Source of the DNA: Cannabis sativa
Taxonomy: Eukaryota > Streptophyta > Magnoliopsida > Rosales > Cannabaceae
Length of the DNA: 64,000 bases
Assembly: GCF_029168945.1 (NCBI RefSeq)
Contig: NC_083601.1
Span: 36,445,660 to 36,509,659, forward strand
Reading direction: 5' to 3'
Translations under genes and position numbers: made by a program
Shown: piece by piece, positions 48,295 to 59,545 of the stretch
How positions within the stretch are numbered: position 1 is the first letter of the stretch
Layout of the letters: the number at the start of each line of letters is the position of its first letter
Notes under the pieces: model-generated
Told to the model about the DNA's origin: nothing
The model's database searches: none
What the model saw: the letters and a program-made list of their open reading frames with translations, nothing else

Positions 48295-48640
48295 TTCTGT
48301 TCTACTTTTATTTATTTGAACTATTTATTTTATTAAATGATAAATTAAATTTTATATTTTTTAAAATAATACAAAATAGTATTATAAGTTGATTTTTTAT
48401 CAAAATAAACTTAATAATAACTCGATCTATATGTGTTATGATAAAATTAATTATATTTTTTTTATTTATTCATACTTGAAATTATCTTAAAATTAATTTT
48501 ATTAAAAAAAATTAAAAATTAAACTCAAAGTACTATTTTATACAATTTTAATAAATACAGGGTTCAATTTATAATTTAACAAAACAGAATATTTTGTTAG
48601 TAACTTTTGTAAAACATGAGGTTCAAAATAGTATTAACTC
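48295..48640. mobile_element. Diverged MITE related to the one at 55749-56115
   Basis: The right half (AATACAGGGTTCAATTTATA, TTTAACAAAACAGAATATT, AAACATGAGGTTCAAAATAG) matches the right half of the 55749 element, and the left half gives the inverted counterpart. Strongly decayed. Confidence 0.5.
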
Positions 48641-49442
48641 TTTATTTTACATTGTTGACTATTTTAAAAATACTCGATTGTGATTATACCGCACTAATTT
48701 ATCAAAAATTACCTGTAGCACCTCAAAACAACCACACTATGTAATAATGTAGTATATTAACACATAGTCTAATAAAATTATAATTTTACCCTCACATGGT
48801 CAAAATTAGAAAAATGCCCTTGTACACACAAATGGACTTAAACTCAAATATTCACATATACATATATTGGATTATATACTAATATAACCCTTCATTAATA
48901 ATTAATTAAGTTAATTAAGATTGTTAATTCATATCTTATTTTTGGAATATTACTTGTTCCAAATTTGAGACAATTTTCATACATAAAATATATTTTAACT
49001 TCACAATATATATACAAATATATATTTTACATTTTAATAAATAAATTGTACTCTTATGATAACCTTAGAAAGTGAATTAACCAAAATACATTACTAACAC
49101 GTTAGTCTTAGTTACCCTACTACTTCCACCAATAAGTTTAGCGTGAGAATAAATCATTATTATTAATTTTCTCATCTACATATGATACCACCACCACTTT
49201 AGATTTTTTTTTAAAGCATTATACACGCATACACGCATGTCGTTAATATATTAATAAATTGACATATTTAAACAAAATCTATTTGTAAATGGATTATACG
49301 GGTCGTGTCGTGTCAACCTGCTTATAAATGGGTCGTGTTTGGATTTCATATTTTGACATGATTATTAAATGGGTCGTGTTCGGGTCAAGCATAAACTTGT
49401 AAATACATAATGTTATCTATATTTTTGGAAGGAAGACATGTG
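48641..49442. other. Intergenic with GGGTCGTG repeats
   Basis: 49297-49385 contains three GGGTCGTG words, two preceded by AAAT and spaced 46-47 bases apart, a fragment of the family also seen near 15300. Otherwise AT-rich without a gene. Confidence 0.4.
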
Positions 49443-49727
49443 GCATTCCATATACAAAGGCTTGCTCAGAAGTTCAAAGAGATAATAGGCCAAGATTATA
49501 TAGAGAAATCGAGCTCACAACCATTCGAGATCCAATAAATTTACATTCGAGACTGTGCCTCTCCAAATCCAGTAGGACTTCTCGTCTGAATACGAAGGAG
49601 CAGCTGAGACCCTTCGAATGCGCATATGGGATACAACTAGAAGGGCATTCCAAGAGGCGCTCTGGAAGCTTCTACTGATGCAGCGATCCTCTGACGTCGA
49701 ATCCCACCAAATCAAAGCCTTATCCCA
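49443..49727 (-). other. GC-richer block of unknown origin with a 66-codon frame
   Basis: Minus-strand frame 49515-49715 (MIWWDSTSEDRCISRSFQSA...) in DNA clearly less AT-rich than both sides, ending where the copia LTR starts. I do not recognise the protein. It may be a fragment of a host or organellar gene captured next to the element, or part of an unknown repeat. Confidence 0.35.
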
Positions 49728-49875
49728 TGTTAGTGATGTATATTAGTTGTAAAATTAGGCTAATTAGTTTCCTTTATTCTTTAGTTTCTTAATTTAACTT
49801 CATAGGTTGTGTATAAATACTAATATATTTTCTCAATGAAACACAAGTAAATTATTCTCTTCACTATTGTTTACA
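49728..49875 (+). repeat. 5' LTR of a copia fragment
   Basis: Starts TGTTAGTG, ends TTTACA, about 148 bp, with a TATA box (GTATAAATAC near 49810). It is followed at 49876 by TGATGTCAGAGCC, which resembles the common initiator-Met tRNA primer site TGGTATCAGAGCC with two changes. Such a short LTR fits some copia lineages. No 3' LTR copy was found in the window. Confidence 0.6.
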
Positions 49876-50187
49876 TGATGTCAGAGCCACTTTAGAATAG
49901 GAATTCAAAATTCAAAATTCAAAATTTGGGTTGTCACAAAATTAGAGTTTATAGTTGGAGGTTTTCTTTTCTTAAGGAGTTCTTTTTTGGAAAACCCTTT
50001 TAGAGTACTTTTCTATTCTCATCGTCCACTTAGACAACTTATCGAGTCGCCGATCTCAAAATCCTTAAAGTCCGGTCACTAAAATCTCTGCACGTAAGGC
50101 TCACGCACTGCCTGAAGCTTTTGCGCACATCCCCACGCATCGACACGTGGAGGCGCGTGTGACGACATTATTTTTCTAGTTATTTTC

Positions 50188-52790
50188 TTGATTCTTCTAA
50201 GCCTACTCGCATCTGTCTCAGGTTTGAATTTGGTATTTCTTCTTTCTTTGTATTTGGGTGTTCGTTTTCTTCCTTTTCTCCATCAATTATATTTTGCTCT
50301 CAAGATTATGGCAAAGACAAAATCAGACCTAAAATCAATAGTTGTTTCTGATGTGGTTCATGTGATGTCTAAAATCACAGACTATAAATTGATTGCTTTA
50401 AATTATTTATAATGGAGTAAGACGATTCGACTTTATCTGAGGAGTATTGATAAAGATGATCATCTGACTGACGATCCTCCCAAAGAAAAAGACGATTTAC
50501 GTAAAATATGGCTACGTGAGGATGCTCACTTGTTTCTTTAAATTCAAAATTCAATCGATAATGAAGTAATTAGTTTGATTAATTATTGTGAATTGGTTAA
50601 AAAACTAATGGTATACTTGGAGTTTTTATATTATGGCAATAACAACCTATTTTGTATGTATGATGTTTGCAAAACTTTTTATCAGGTAGAGAAACAAGAT
50701 CAGTCTCTTATTAATTAATTTATGACATTTAAAAAGACGTATGAAGAGCTTAATATCTTACTTCCATTTAAAATTAATATGAACGTTCAACAGCACCAAC
50801 GAGAACAAATGGCTATTATGAGTTTTCTTACAAGACTCTCATCTAAATTTGACTCTTCAAAGTCACAGGTTCTTTCTGGTTCTGATGTCTCCTCTTTACA
50901 AGATGTGTTTACTCTTGTTCTTCGCACAGGAACTACCTATTCAGCTCCTCTCAATAGCACCTTGGTGAGTCGTAACAATTTTGCACCATGGAAAAACTCC
51001 ACTCCAAATGGGCACAAAAGAGGTAATTCACAAGGACCTAATAATCAAACACCAAATTTTAGGAGCATTATGTGCAATTATTGTAAGAAACTAGGTCATA
51101 CCAAGTTTGAGTGTAAGAAGTTACAGTTCAAAAATTAGCAAAAATACTCTGCTAATATTACAAGCACTGCTGGTGCATATGACAAATTGATCCTTATTTC
51201 TGCTGATGAATTTGCCAAGTTCTCAAGGTATCAGGAATCACTTAACTCTTCATCTCCTTCTATTACTACGATTACTGATTCAGGTAACTCTAATGCATGC
51301 CTTCTCTCCACATCTTCAAAATGGGTCATTGATTCTGGTGTCACATATCATATGACAGATAATTTCAATCTCTTTTTCACTTTCCAGTCTCATAGTCACC
51401 ACTTCTACTGTTACCTTAGTTAATGGATCACCATCTTCTGTTCTTAAATATGGCATTGTTGCTCTTACACCTCTACTCCCTTTGTCATCAGTCTTATATT
51501 TACATAATTTGTCCTTTAAATTAATTTATATTAGTCAACTCACTTGTAATCTAAATTATTGCATCTCATTCTTTTCCAATCACTGTTTATTTCAAGATCT
51601 TATGACGAAGAAGATTATTGGTAAATGACATGAATCAGGAGACATGTATGTTCTTGATCCACTTCCACCAACCTCTATTGCTTGTCCGAGTGTTGCTTCC
51701 ACTTTTGAGGCTCATTATCATTTGGGTCATCCATCCTTTCATTTGCTCAAGAAACTTTGTCCCCCATATACTAAGGTATCTTCATTAAATTGTGAGTCAT
51801 GTCAGCTTGCAAAACATCATTGTGTTAGTTTGAGTCCTCGAGTCAATAAACGTGATAGTGTTCCTTTTGAGTTAGTTCATTCTGATATTTGGGTCATTCT
51901 CCTATTTTGTCTAAATTAATCGATATTCATATATTTTGTTACTTTTGTAGATGATTATTCTCAAGTAACTTGGTTTTATTTTTTGAAAAATTGTTCTGAG
52001 TTGTTTTCTATATTTTTGTGTTTTTTTTTTTTTTGCTGAAATTCAATATTAATTTAATGTGTTTGTTCGTACTTTGCAAAGTGATAATGTCAAAGAATAC
52101 ATATCTGCTCAATTTTAATCTTATATGACCTCTAATGGTATGCTTCATAAAACTTCTTGTGTTGATACACCATCCCAAAATGGTGTAGCGAAACGTAAAA
52201 ACAAACATCTTCTTAAAATTGCACGTGCCATCTTGTTTCAAATGAAAGTTATTAAACCTTTTTGGGTCGATGCAGTTTTTACAGCATGTTTTCTTATCAA
52301 TGACATTCCATCCTCTATACTTAATGGTGAGATCCCATTTAAAATTATTTTCCTAGTAAGTCATTATTTTCAGTTGCTCCTCGAATATTTTGACAATGTT
52401 TGTTTTGCTCGAGATGTTCGTCCACATGTTACAAAATTAGATCCTAAGTCATTAAAGTGTGTATTTCTTGGTTATTCTTGTCTTTAGAAAGAGTATATGT
52501 ATTATTGTCCTGATCTTAATAAATGTCTTCTTTATATTAATGTTACTTTTGTGAAAAATGCATCTTATTTTTCATCTTCACCTACTCCTACTCATTAGGA
52601 CAAGGATGATGATCTGTTAGTATATTCTGTTACATCATCTGCGCCTGATACATATCCTGACGAGTCTCTTGTTCCTTCACCTACCTCAATCATAGCTCCC
52701 ACAATGCACCTCCACTACCTCAACCACTTCCTAAGCCTCCTCAACCTCCTATAGTCTACCACCAGGCGTCCACCTCTAATTTTAACTTGG
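50188..52790 (+). pseudogene. Decayed copia gag-protease-integrase, truncated before reverse transcriptase
   Basis: Gag reads from about 50309 and continues through stops to 51138, where the zinc knuckle is intact (CNYCKKLGHTKFEC, C-X2-C-X4-H-X4-C). Protease follows at about 51330-51370 (WVIDSGVTYHMT). GAG-pre-integrase is at 51700-51900 (HLGHPSFHLLKKL, CESCQLAKH). Integrase is at 52150-52350 (PSQNGVAKRKNKHLLKIARA, PFWVDAVFTACFLIN), then VRPHVTKLDPKSLKCVFLGY at about 52420-52480. The sequence ends in a Pro-rich linker near 52790, before the reverse transcriptase. At least six in-frame stops: dead copy. Confidence 0.85.
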
Positions 52791-52892
52791 AAATGAAACA
52801 ATTTCATGTAGCAAAAATTGTACAGAACTCAAAACAATTCTGATCAAACAACCAACCTTTTCCAAATCTAAAAAAACACTAGAAACAAGTAG

Positions 52893-53281
52893 TTAGGGGT
52901 GAAAATCGGTCGGTTATGGTCAGTTTTTACAATTTTATAACCGACCGATCGGTTATAGTTTTTATTTTACAAAAACCGTGACGTTTAGAAATTATAACTG
53001 TATAAAACCGACTGTGCATTTTTTGACGGTTTCTAGTGGTTTTTTGATTTGACAATTTTGGATAATTTTTGGCAGTTTTTTGCGGTTTATTGCGGTTTTG
53101 GCTGTTTTTTAATTGAACCATTTTTTATTTTAAAAACCAAAATCGACTGCCATTTAAAAAAAAAAAAAAACCGTAACCGAAATCGACTGCCAAATTCAGT
53201 GATGACGTGAAATCAAAAATTTGATTACGGTCGGTTGGTTAGATAGTCGGTTTCAATTTTAAAATTTTTATGAATACCCCT
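52893..53281. mobile_element. TTAGGGGTG-type MITE (hAT-like)
   Basis: 389 bp, starting TTAGGGGTGAAAATCGGTCG and ending ATGAATACCCCT, with subterminal CGGTCGGTTA and CCGACCGATCGG words in both orientations. It is flanked by the perfect 8-bp direct repeat ACAAGTAG (52885-52892 and 53282-53289), as expected for hAT elements. Non-coding. Confidence 0.8.
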
Positions 53282-53289
53282 ACAAGTAG

Positions 53290-53842
53290 ATTCGGGAATT
53301 AATCTAACAATATCATGAAAAACACATTATTTCCTAAGCTGCTCATGTTTATAAATGAATTTAATAATAATATCCAACCAGATTCTTACAGGTATAAGTT
53401 CAAAACTTTCACTTTTCAAAGATAAGGCACTATTTCTTTTTATATATATATAAAAAAAAGGATAATGGAAAGCAATGAAGAGGAAAGCCAATTGTTTAGG
53501 CCTTTTGATGTAATAGCATGGTTACAATATTGGGCGATCGATAAATCTCTATTGCCTACACCAGCTTCCGAACTAGTGAGTTCTCCATCTTCGTCATCGG
53601 CCAAGCTCCAACACCGAAACCAGTGATTGAAGCTCCTACCCTCTCAGCGCTTCCCTACCGACACTGGTAGTAGAATATCTAGGAGGAGCATCGATGAACT
53701 CTCCCAAAGCTGATGGAGAAAGCTGCAAGGGTCACATGCACACACCTATATTATTAACCGAGCAGTTGCAAGGGCTTTGGAAAATATATAGTTTTTTAAT
53801 AAAGAAAAAAAGATAAAAGTATATATTTTTTAGGGCTATTTT
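53290..53842. other. Unassigned DNA between two MITEs
   Basis: 53480-53720 is less AT-rich than its surroundings but gives no ORF or known motif on either strand. It could be a fragment of a degraded gene or retroelement. Confidence 0.35.
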
Positions 53843-55445
53843 CAAAAATATGGGAAAAATTATTAAGGTTATAATAAATATGGCATAAAAAATAAATGCC
53901 ACTAAATATGATATTATCTAACAAATCAAACTATAAATAAAAAACCACATAAAACATTAAAAAGAAATCTGAATTTAATATTCATAAAAAATAAAAACGT
54001 AATTAAATTACCATAAAAAATATTAAAATTTCCTTCATATTTAAAACAAATAAAACTATAGTGATCGCCGAAGTTGTCACTCGTGCCGGAAAAGTCACCG
54101 AAGTTTGCTACTGGCAACGGAAAAGTCGTCGGAGTAGCTGCTGGTGCCGGAAAAGTTGTCGGAGTTGCTGTCGGCGCCGAAAAATTCGTCAGAATTAGCA
54201 TTATCGCTGAAAAAATCACAAAAAAAATCACCAAGAAACTGGTTTTTTGATGAAGAAACTGGTCTCTTAGTGATTTTTCCAGTAGTTTCACCGGTGACAA
54301 TGCCAATTTCGACGACTATTCTGGAGTTTGATGTCAGTACCGGAAAAGTCACAGGAGTAGTTACCGGCGTCGAAAAAATTGTCGGAGTCAAAAAAGTCGA
54401 CAGAATTGGCATTGTCGATAGCAAAATCACTAGAAAAATCACTAAGAAAGTGGTTTTTTCATCAAGAAACCGATTTCTTCACCAAGAAAGTGGTTTTTTC
54501 ATCAAGAAACCGATTTCTTCACCAAGAAAGTGGTTTTTTCATCAAGGAACTAGTTTTGTTACACAACAATAATAAATATTATGAAAACAAAACAAAAATG
54601 ATATACACTGAAAGTAATTGGAACCAGTTTCATCAATCAACCAAATAGAGAAAAAAAAACACAAAAAAAATTACCAAGAAACTTGTTTCTTCATCAAGAA
54701 ACCAATTTCTTGATGAAGAAAAGAAACCAGTTTCTTGATAATTTTTCAGGTAAATTTTTCAGCGACAATGTCAATTTCGATGAATTTCCTAGAGTTTTCT
54801 GTGGGTACTGGAAAAGTCACTGGAGTAGTTGTCGGTGTATTAGTTGTCAGAGTTACTACTAACGCCAGAAAAATCGTCAGAATCGTCATTGTCGTCAAAA
54901 AAATCACCAAAAAACTAGTTTCTTCATCAAGAAACTGATTTCTTGGTAATTTCTCCGGTGACTATGCCAATTTTGATGACTTTTTCAAAGTTTACTGTCG
55001 GTGCCAGAAAAGTCACCGGAGTAGCTGCTAGCATCAGAAAAGTCGTCAAAATTGGCATTATCAACGGAAAAGTCACCAAAAAAGTGGTTTCTTCATCAAA
55101 ATCGGTTTCTTGGTGATTTTTCAGTGATTTTTCCGGCGACAATGAAAATTCTGACAAATTTTTCGGCGCCGGCAGCAACTCTGACGACTTCTGGCATCGA
55201 CCGCTACTCCGATGGCTTTTCCGGCACTGGCAGCAAACTCCGATAATTTTTCCGGCATCAATGACAAAGAAAACTTCCTAAACAAATAAAAACATTAAAT
55301 ATAGAATTTGAAAACCTAATTACACATATATAGCATATCAAATACCATAAAAAGACCTAAAAGCAAAAAAATACCATATAAATTGGTCAAACTTAAATGT
55401 GCCATATTTATTATAAGAACTTTTATAATCCCATAGTAAATATAA
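53843..55445. mobile_element. 1.6-kb non-autonomous element with inverted ends and CCGGAAAAGTC repeats
   Basis: Left end around ATGGGAAAAATTATTAAGG and TTATAATAAATATGGCA (53850-53886) is inverted at the right (TGCCATATTTATTATAAGAA, CCATAGTAAATATA; 55400-55444). The interior (54070-55260) consists of diverged direct and inverted units built on GCCGGAAAAGTC(A/G)(C/T)CGGAG and GAAAC(C/T)(A/G)(A/G)TTTCTTCATCAAG. These create open frames on both strands (e.g. 54144-54572 plus, 53926-54306 minus) rich in Ser/Thr/Phe; I consider them by-products of the repeats. Target duplication not found. Confidence 0.55.
54444..54545 (+). repeat. 40-bp tandem repeat
   Basis: Two identical 40-bp units (54444-54483, 54484-54523) and a partial third to 54545, containing AAGAAAGTGGTTTTTTCATC and GAAACCGATTTCTTCACC. 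The second half of each unit (GAAACCGATTTC) is close to a palindrome. The ORF across it therefore shows a repeating SSRNRFLHQE-type peptide. Confidence 0.9.
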
Positions 55446-55748
55446 TTTCCTTTATTTTTTTTAATTTATTTACAAAATTATGGCATATACAAACCCATAA
55501 AAAAGTAAACAAAATAAAATAAGTATTATTTAATTATGCCATAAAAAAATAAACACTATAAAATTTCCCAAAATTTGTAGAATTCATTTTCAAAATATAA
55601 CGTTTTTGTAAAAATACCATAAATCCTAATGAAAAAAAAATTAAGCCTTTAACTTATTTAAAATAGTAAATCAAATATGGAATTCATCAAACAATATTTA
55701 ATTAATTAAGTAAATTAAATATGGTTGTTATTCATATTTTTTAAAAAA
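55446..55748. other. Intergenic, AT-rich
   Basis: Nothing recognised. Confidence 0.5.
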
Positions 55749-56115
55749 GAGTAAATATTATGTTTGATCTTGTGTTTTACAAAAGTTATTAATTGAATCC
55801 TCTGTTTTGTTAAATGACAAAATAGACCATGTATTTTCCAAAATAGTACAAATAGGATCCTGAATTTAATTTTTGACAACTTTTTTTTTTTGAATATAAC
55901 CAACTTGAAAATACGAATCAGATACAGAAAATGTAAATAGTTTTGTCATAACAGTTTTAGATCGGATTATTATTAAATTTTATTTTGACAAAAAATCAGT
56001 TCAGGATCCTATTTTTATCATTTTAGAAAATACAGGGTCTATTTTGTCATTTAACAAAACAAAAGGTCTAATCATTGACTTTTGGAAAACACATGGTCTA
56101 AAATGGTATTTACCC
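55749..56115. mobile_element. Foldback MITE with 9-bp target duplication
   Basis: 367 bp, from GAGTAAATATTATGTTTGATC to GGTCTAAAATGGTATTTACC. The two halves are inverted copies (TTTTGTTAAATGACAAAATAG against TATTTTGTCATTTAACAAAA). Flanked by TTTAAAAAA (55740-55748 and 56116-56124), a 9-bp repeat in keeping with a Mutator-type MITE. Its middle contains a T11-GAATATAAC stretch between CAACTT copies (55877-55906), perhaps another LINE stub. Confidence 0.75.
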
Positions 56116-56124
56116 TTTAAAAAA

Positions 56125-57270
56125 TATACTGAATATCTTGCACAAAAAACGAAAATATCATAAATACCATAAAAGTTAATATATATATATATATGTATTT
56201 TTTTGAAATCGTTAATATTTAAATTTAAAACATTTAAACTTTATTTTTATCTTTCTATTGAAGAAACTTTAAATTTTGAAATGGTTAACCAATTTTATCT
56301 TAAAACATGCATGAAAAAGTAAATTTTCCATAAAAAAGGAGTTCATATTTCGATGCATACATGTAGATGGTTCTCCCTAGAGAAATCTTTTCTTATTGGG
56401 AGAAATGTTTTTAGAAATTGCACTTGCCAAATAAAATTTTTAATTTTGCATGTAGAGATTTTTATGAAATATTACCTACCACATGGGACTTAAAAAAACA
56501 AAAGGTGGTTCTACATTCGAGTTGGCCTTTATGTAGTTTTGATATAAATATTAATAGGCATGTAATTTTTTGGTGTAGTGTTTTTTGTCAAATTTAAAAA
56601 TTCTTACACTTTAGTTTTATTGATAAGGTTTTAGTGGATGTAAGTTTTAAATAAGTTATGCTACGAGCTTCGAACGAGTTGTCCCAATCAAATTTTGAGT
56701 TATTCATTCTTTCAGGGTAGTATATGGAAAAGAATCACAACATTCAAATGTGATTATTTTAAGAATTAAATTTCTTTCGAATGAGTAGCAGATTTGTTTT
56801 ATAAGTTTCTTAAGATAGCTAATTGTTTTTTGGGTTTGTAGTTTTTATAGTGGGTGTTCCATCTAAAATAATATATTCTTAGTATTTTATACCATTGCTT
56901 TATCATATATAGAATAATGGGTGAATAATAAAATTTTAATTTGAATTTGTTTGTTTAAATGAAAGTTGATTTTGTTTGCCAGAACATGGTGATACAGATA
57001 TATTGATTCTTAAACTCATATTATAAAGGATGTTAGGCCATAATAAGTTATCTATTATTATTATTGCGTAGTCATTGCAAAACTTTACTTCTACTGTTTT
57101 TTTTTTTTTTTACTAAGAAACTGAAATTCATTAAGCTAAAACACATTTGGTGAGCACATGGGGATGGGACTCATCTACCAAAAACGCAATAAACCGTTAC
57201 AAGAATGGTATAGTTACAATAATAATAATAATAATAATAATATATGTTCAAGCTATTTCTTGTGTAATGA
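56125..57270. other. Intergenic with a possible LINE 3' end and microsatellite
   Basis: 57097-57207 reads on the minus strand as a short unique segment ending in TTAATGAATTTCAGTTTCTT and an A-run, like a 5'-truncated LINE 3' end. An (AAT)n microsatellite lies at 57219-57242. No gene seen. Confidence 0.4.
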
Positions 57271-57278
57271 TTTGATTT

Positions 57279-58171
57279 GGGAAATTTGATTTTCTATACT
57301 TAGAAAATCTTAAAATTTTTTCCCTAAACCAAAAATTTAAAACCTAAAAAAACTATACCTTTTTTTTCAAAACCCCAAAAATACCCCCCTCACAATATTC
57401 TCTCTCTCTGCATCATCTCTCTCTCCCTCTATCTCACCCCAACCGCCCACCCTCACCCGAACCACCCTCACCCACGATCAACCCCAACCCAAACCACCCT
57501 CACCCACGGTCGTCGACCACGAATCCCAGGCCCCCAATCACCGGCGGTCGAAGCCTCTCTGCATCATCTCTCTCTCCCTCTATCTCACCCCAACCGCCCA
57601 CCCTCACCCACGATCAACCCCAACCCGAACCACCCTCACCCACGGTCGTCGACCACGAATCCCAGGCCCCCCATCACCGGCGGTCGAAGCCCACGAATCC
57701 CAGTCCCCCTCTTCACCGCCGGTCATCGAAAGCAAAAAAAAAAAAAAAAGGAAAAAAAGGAAAAAAAGCCCCAGGCCCGATGGTCGGACCATGGGGTCCA
57801 ATGGGGTCCGACCAATCGGACCCATCGGACCCATGGTCCGACCATCGGGCCCCCTCTCTCTAAGTCTCTCTCAAATCGAATAAAGAAGGAAAAAAAAAAA
57901 AAAAAAAAAAAAAACCAGAGTCCGATGGTCGGACCATGGGGTCCGATGGGTCCGATTGGTCGAACCCCATCGGACCCCATGGTCCGACCATCGGACCTGG
58001 GGTGTGGGATTCGTGGGACCGACCGAGATAGAGAGAGAAAGAGAGATGCTGTGAGAGTTTGAGGGTAATTTTGGGGTTTTGAAAAAAAAAGGTATAGTTT
58101 TTTTAGGGTTTAAATTATTGGTTTAGGAAAAAAATTTTAAGATTTTCTAAGTATAGAAAATCAAATTTCCC
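57279..58171. mobile_element. 893-bp DNA transposon with about 100-bp inverted ends and GC-rich cargo
   Basis: Terminal inverted repeats start GGGAAATTTGATTTTCTATA and run about 100 bp. The 8-bp direct repeat TTTGATTT flanks it (57271-57278 and 58172-58179). The interior is strikingly GC-rich: a duplicated segment with CTCTCTCCCTCTATCTCACC and CACGGTCGTCGACCACGAAT (about 57409-57540 and 57562-57700), then two clusters of GGTCCGACCATCGG in both orientations (57776-57852 and 57917-57998), separated by A-runs. ORFs rich in PMGPIG-type repeats arise from this and are not taken as genes. Confidence 0.8.
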
Positions 58172-58179
58172 TTTGATTT

Positions 58180-58729
58180 TGGTACTAGCTTTAGTCATGG
58201 AACATCTTGACAATGAACAACACTATGCTGGACTGGCCATGAGATATAAGCCTAAGACAAATTATTGAAAAGTACATTTTTTTTATATCTATTTATCAAA
58301 GATACATTTATATTATATTTTAGCATATAATATTAAAATATACTCACTTTTTTGAGTGAGTTGCCCAATCTACTTTTATTTTCTACTTAAATTTAACATA
58401 TAATTTACACGGTCTAATGAGAACATCATCTATAAAAGTGGGTATATTTTACAGAATATGAAAATAAAAGTAAAAATTAAAAGAAATAAAATAAAATGGG
58501 TATACAATAAAATTTAATTTCGCGGCCCTAAAAAATATATTGAAAAAAAGTTTTATAGGATTCAAACCCATGACATTGCATAATGTGTCATACACCCCAA
58601 TTAACTAAGTTATGAATATTTATTGTTTACAACACACTTAATTTTTTTTATTTTTTATTTTGGCCCCCGAAAAGTATGAGCCCTAAACACAGGCCTAGCC
58701 CGCCTATGCCTAGGGTCGACCCTGACCCT
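58180..58729. other. Decayed repeat, no gene
   Basis: Contains CAAACCCATGACATTGCATAA and GGCCTAGCCCGCCTATGCC, phrases with the look of old dispersed repeats. AT-rich otherwise. Confidence 0.35.
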
Positions 58730-59545
58730 ATGGAGGATCTGAAGCCCTTGCTAATGGTAAGAAACTTCTTATCACTCATATTGGTAATCACTCGCCACCC
58801 ACCACATCTCATTATGTAAAACTCAACTATGTCCTAAAAGTTCTAGAAATTACCAAAAATCGTGTCAGTCTTTAAAACTAACTAATGACAATAATGTTTT
58901 CTCAAAATTTCATTCCAAATGTTGTTTTGTCAAGGATAAGGTCACATGAAGAGTCTTGCTCAAAGGAATAATTAAGAATAATCTCTACATGCTTTCCTAA
59001 ATCCCCTTCTCTACCTCAAACACAAAGCTTCAATGTCATCTTGCCACTGCCTCACCAAAAGAGTCTGCCACTTCATTTTCTAGTGTTTTAAATTGTAATA
59101 AAGTTGTTTTATCAGCTAATAATATTGAACTATATTTGTAATTAATAAAGAAATTTGTTCTACTGATCCTTAAAGTTTTTACGTGTAAATTTAATTGATG
59201 TTAATACTTGGCACTCCAAATTGTGTCATCCAGCACCAAAAACTCTAACAAAAATACTGTATAAGATTAATATTCTATGAAACTTAAAAGAATTAAAATT
59301 TTTTGAGGCTTGTAAAATGGGCAAAAGTCACAAATTATCCTATCCAATCTCTGAGTTTAGAGCCTCTTAGCCCCTAAAATTACTCCACATAGACTTGTGG
59401 GAGCCTTCCCATTTTTCATCTTTAGAAGGCGATAGGTATTACATTATCTCTATTGATGACTTTAGTATATTTAGTATATTTACATGAATATTATTCCCAC
59501 TCAATCTAAAGTCACAAGCCTAACCCATTTTTCTTGATTTAAAAG
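58730..59545 (+). pseudogene. Copia fragment (GAG-pre-integrase to integrase start) interrupted by element 2
   Basis: A conceptual plus-strand reading gives LNYVLKVLEITKNRVS (about 58820-58870), resembling the copia LxNVLxVPxxxxNLLS segment. Near the right end, 59390-59530 gives HIDLWEPSHFSSLEGDRYYI, SIDDFS and LNLKSQA, i.e. the LIHTDLWGPS...YYIxFIDDFSRYTW...LKxKSxA region of copia integrase. It stops at 59545 where the element-2 LTR begins. Many stops; dead. Confidence 0.7.

Noticed and set aside
54144..54648. ORFs with repeating SSRNRFLHQE-type peptide, possible repeat protein
   Set aside because: Explained by the 40-bp tandem repeat; frames are open on several strands and have no start context or homology.
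57604..57980. Minus-strand ORFs with PMGPIG-type, collagen-like repeats
   Set aside because: They follow from palindromic GGTCCGACCATCGG repeats in a MITE and contain poly-Phe from A-tracts.
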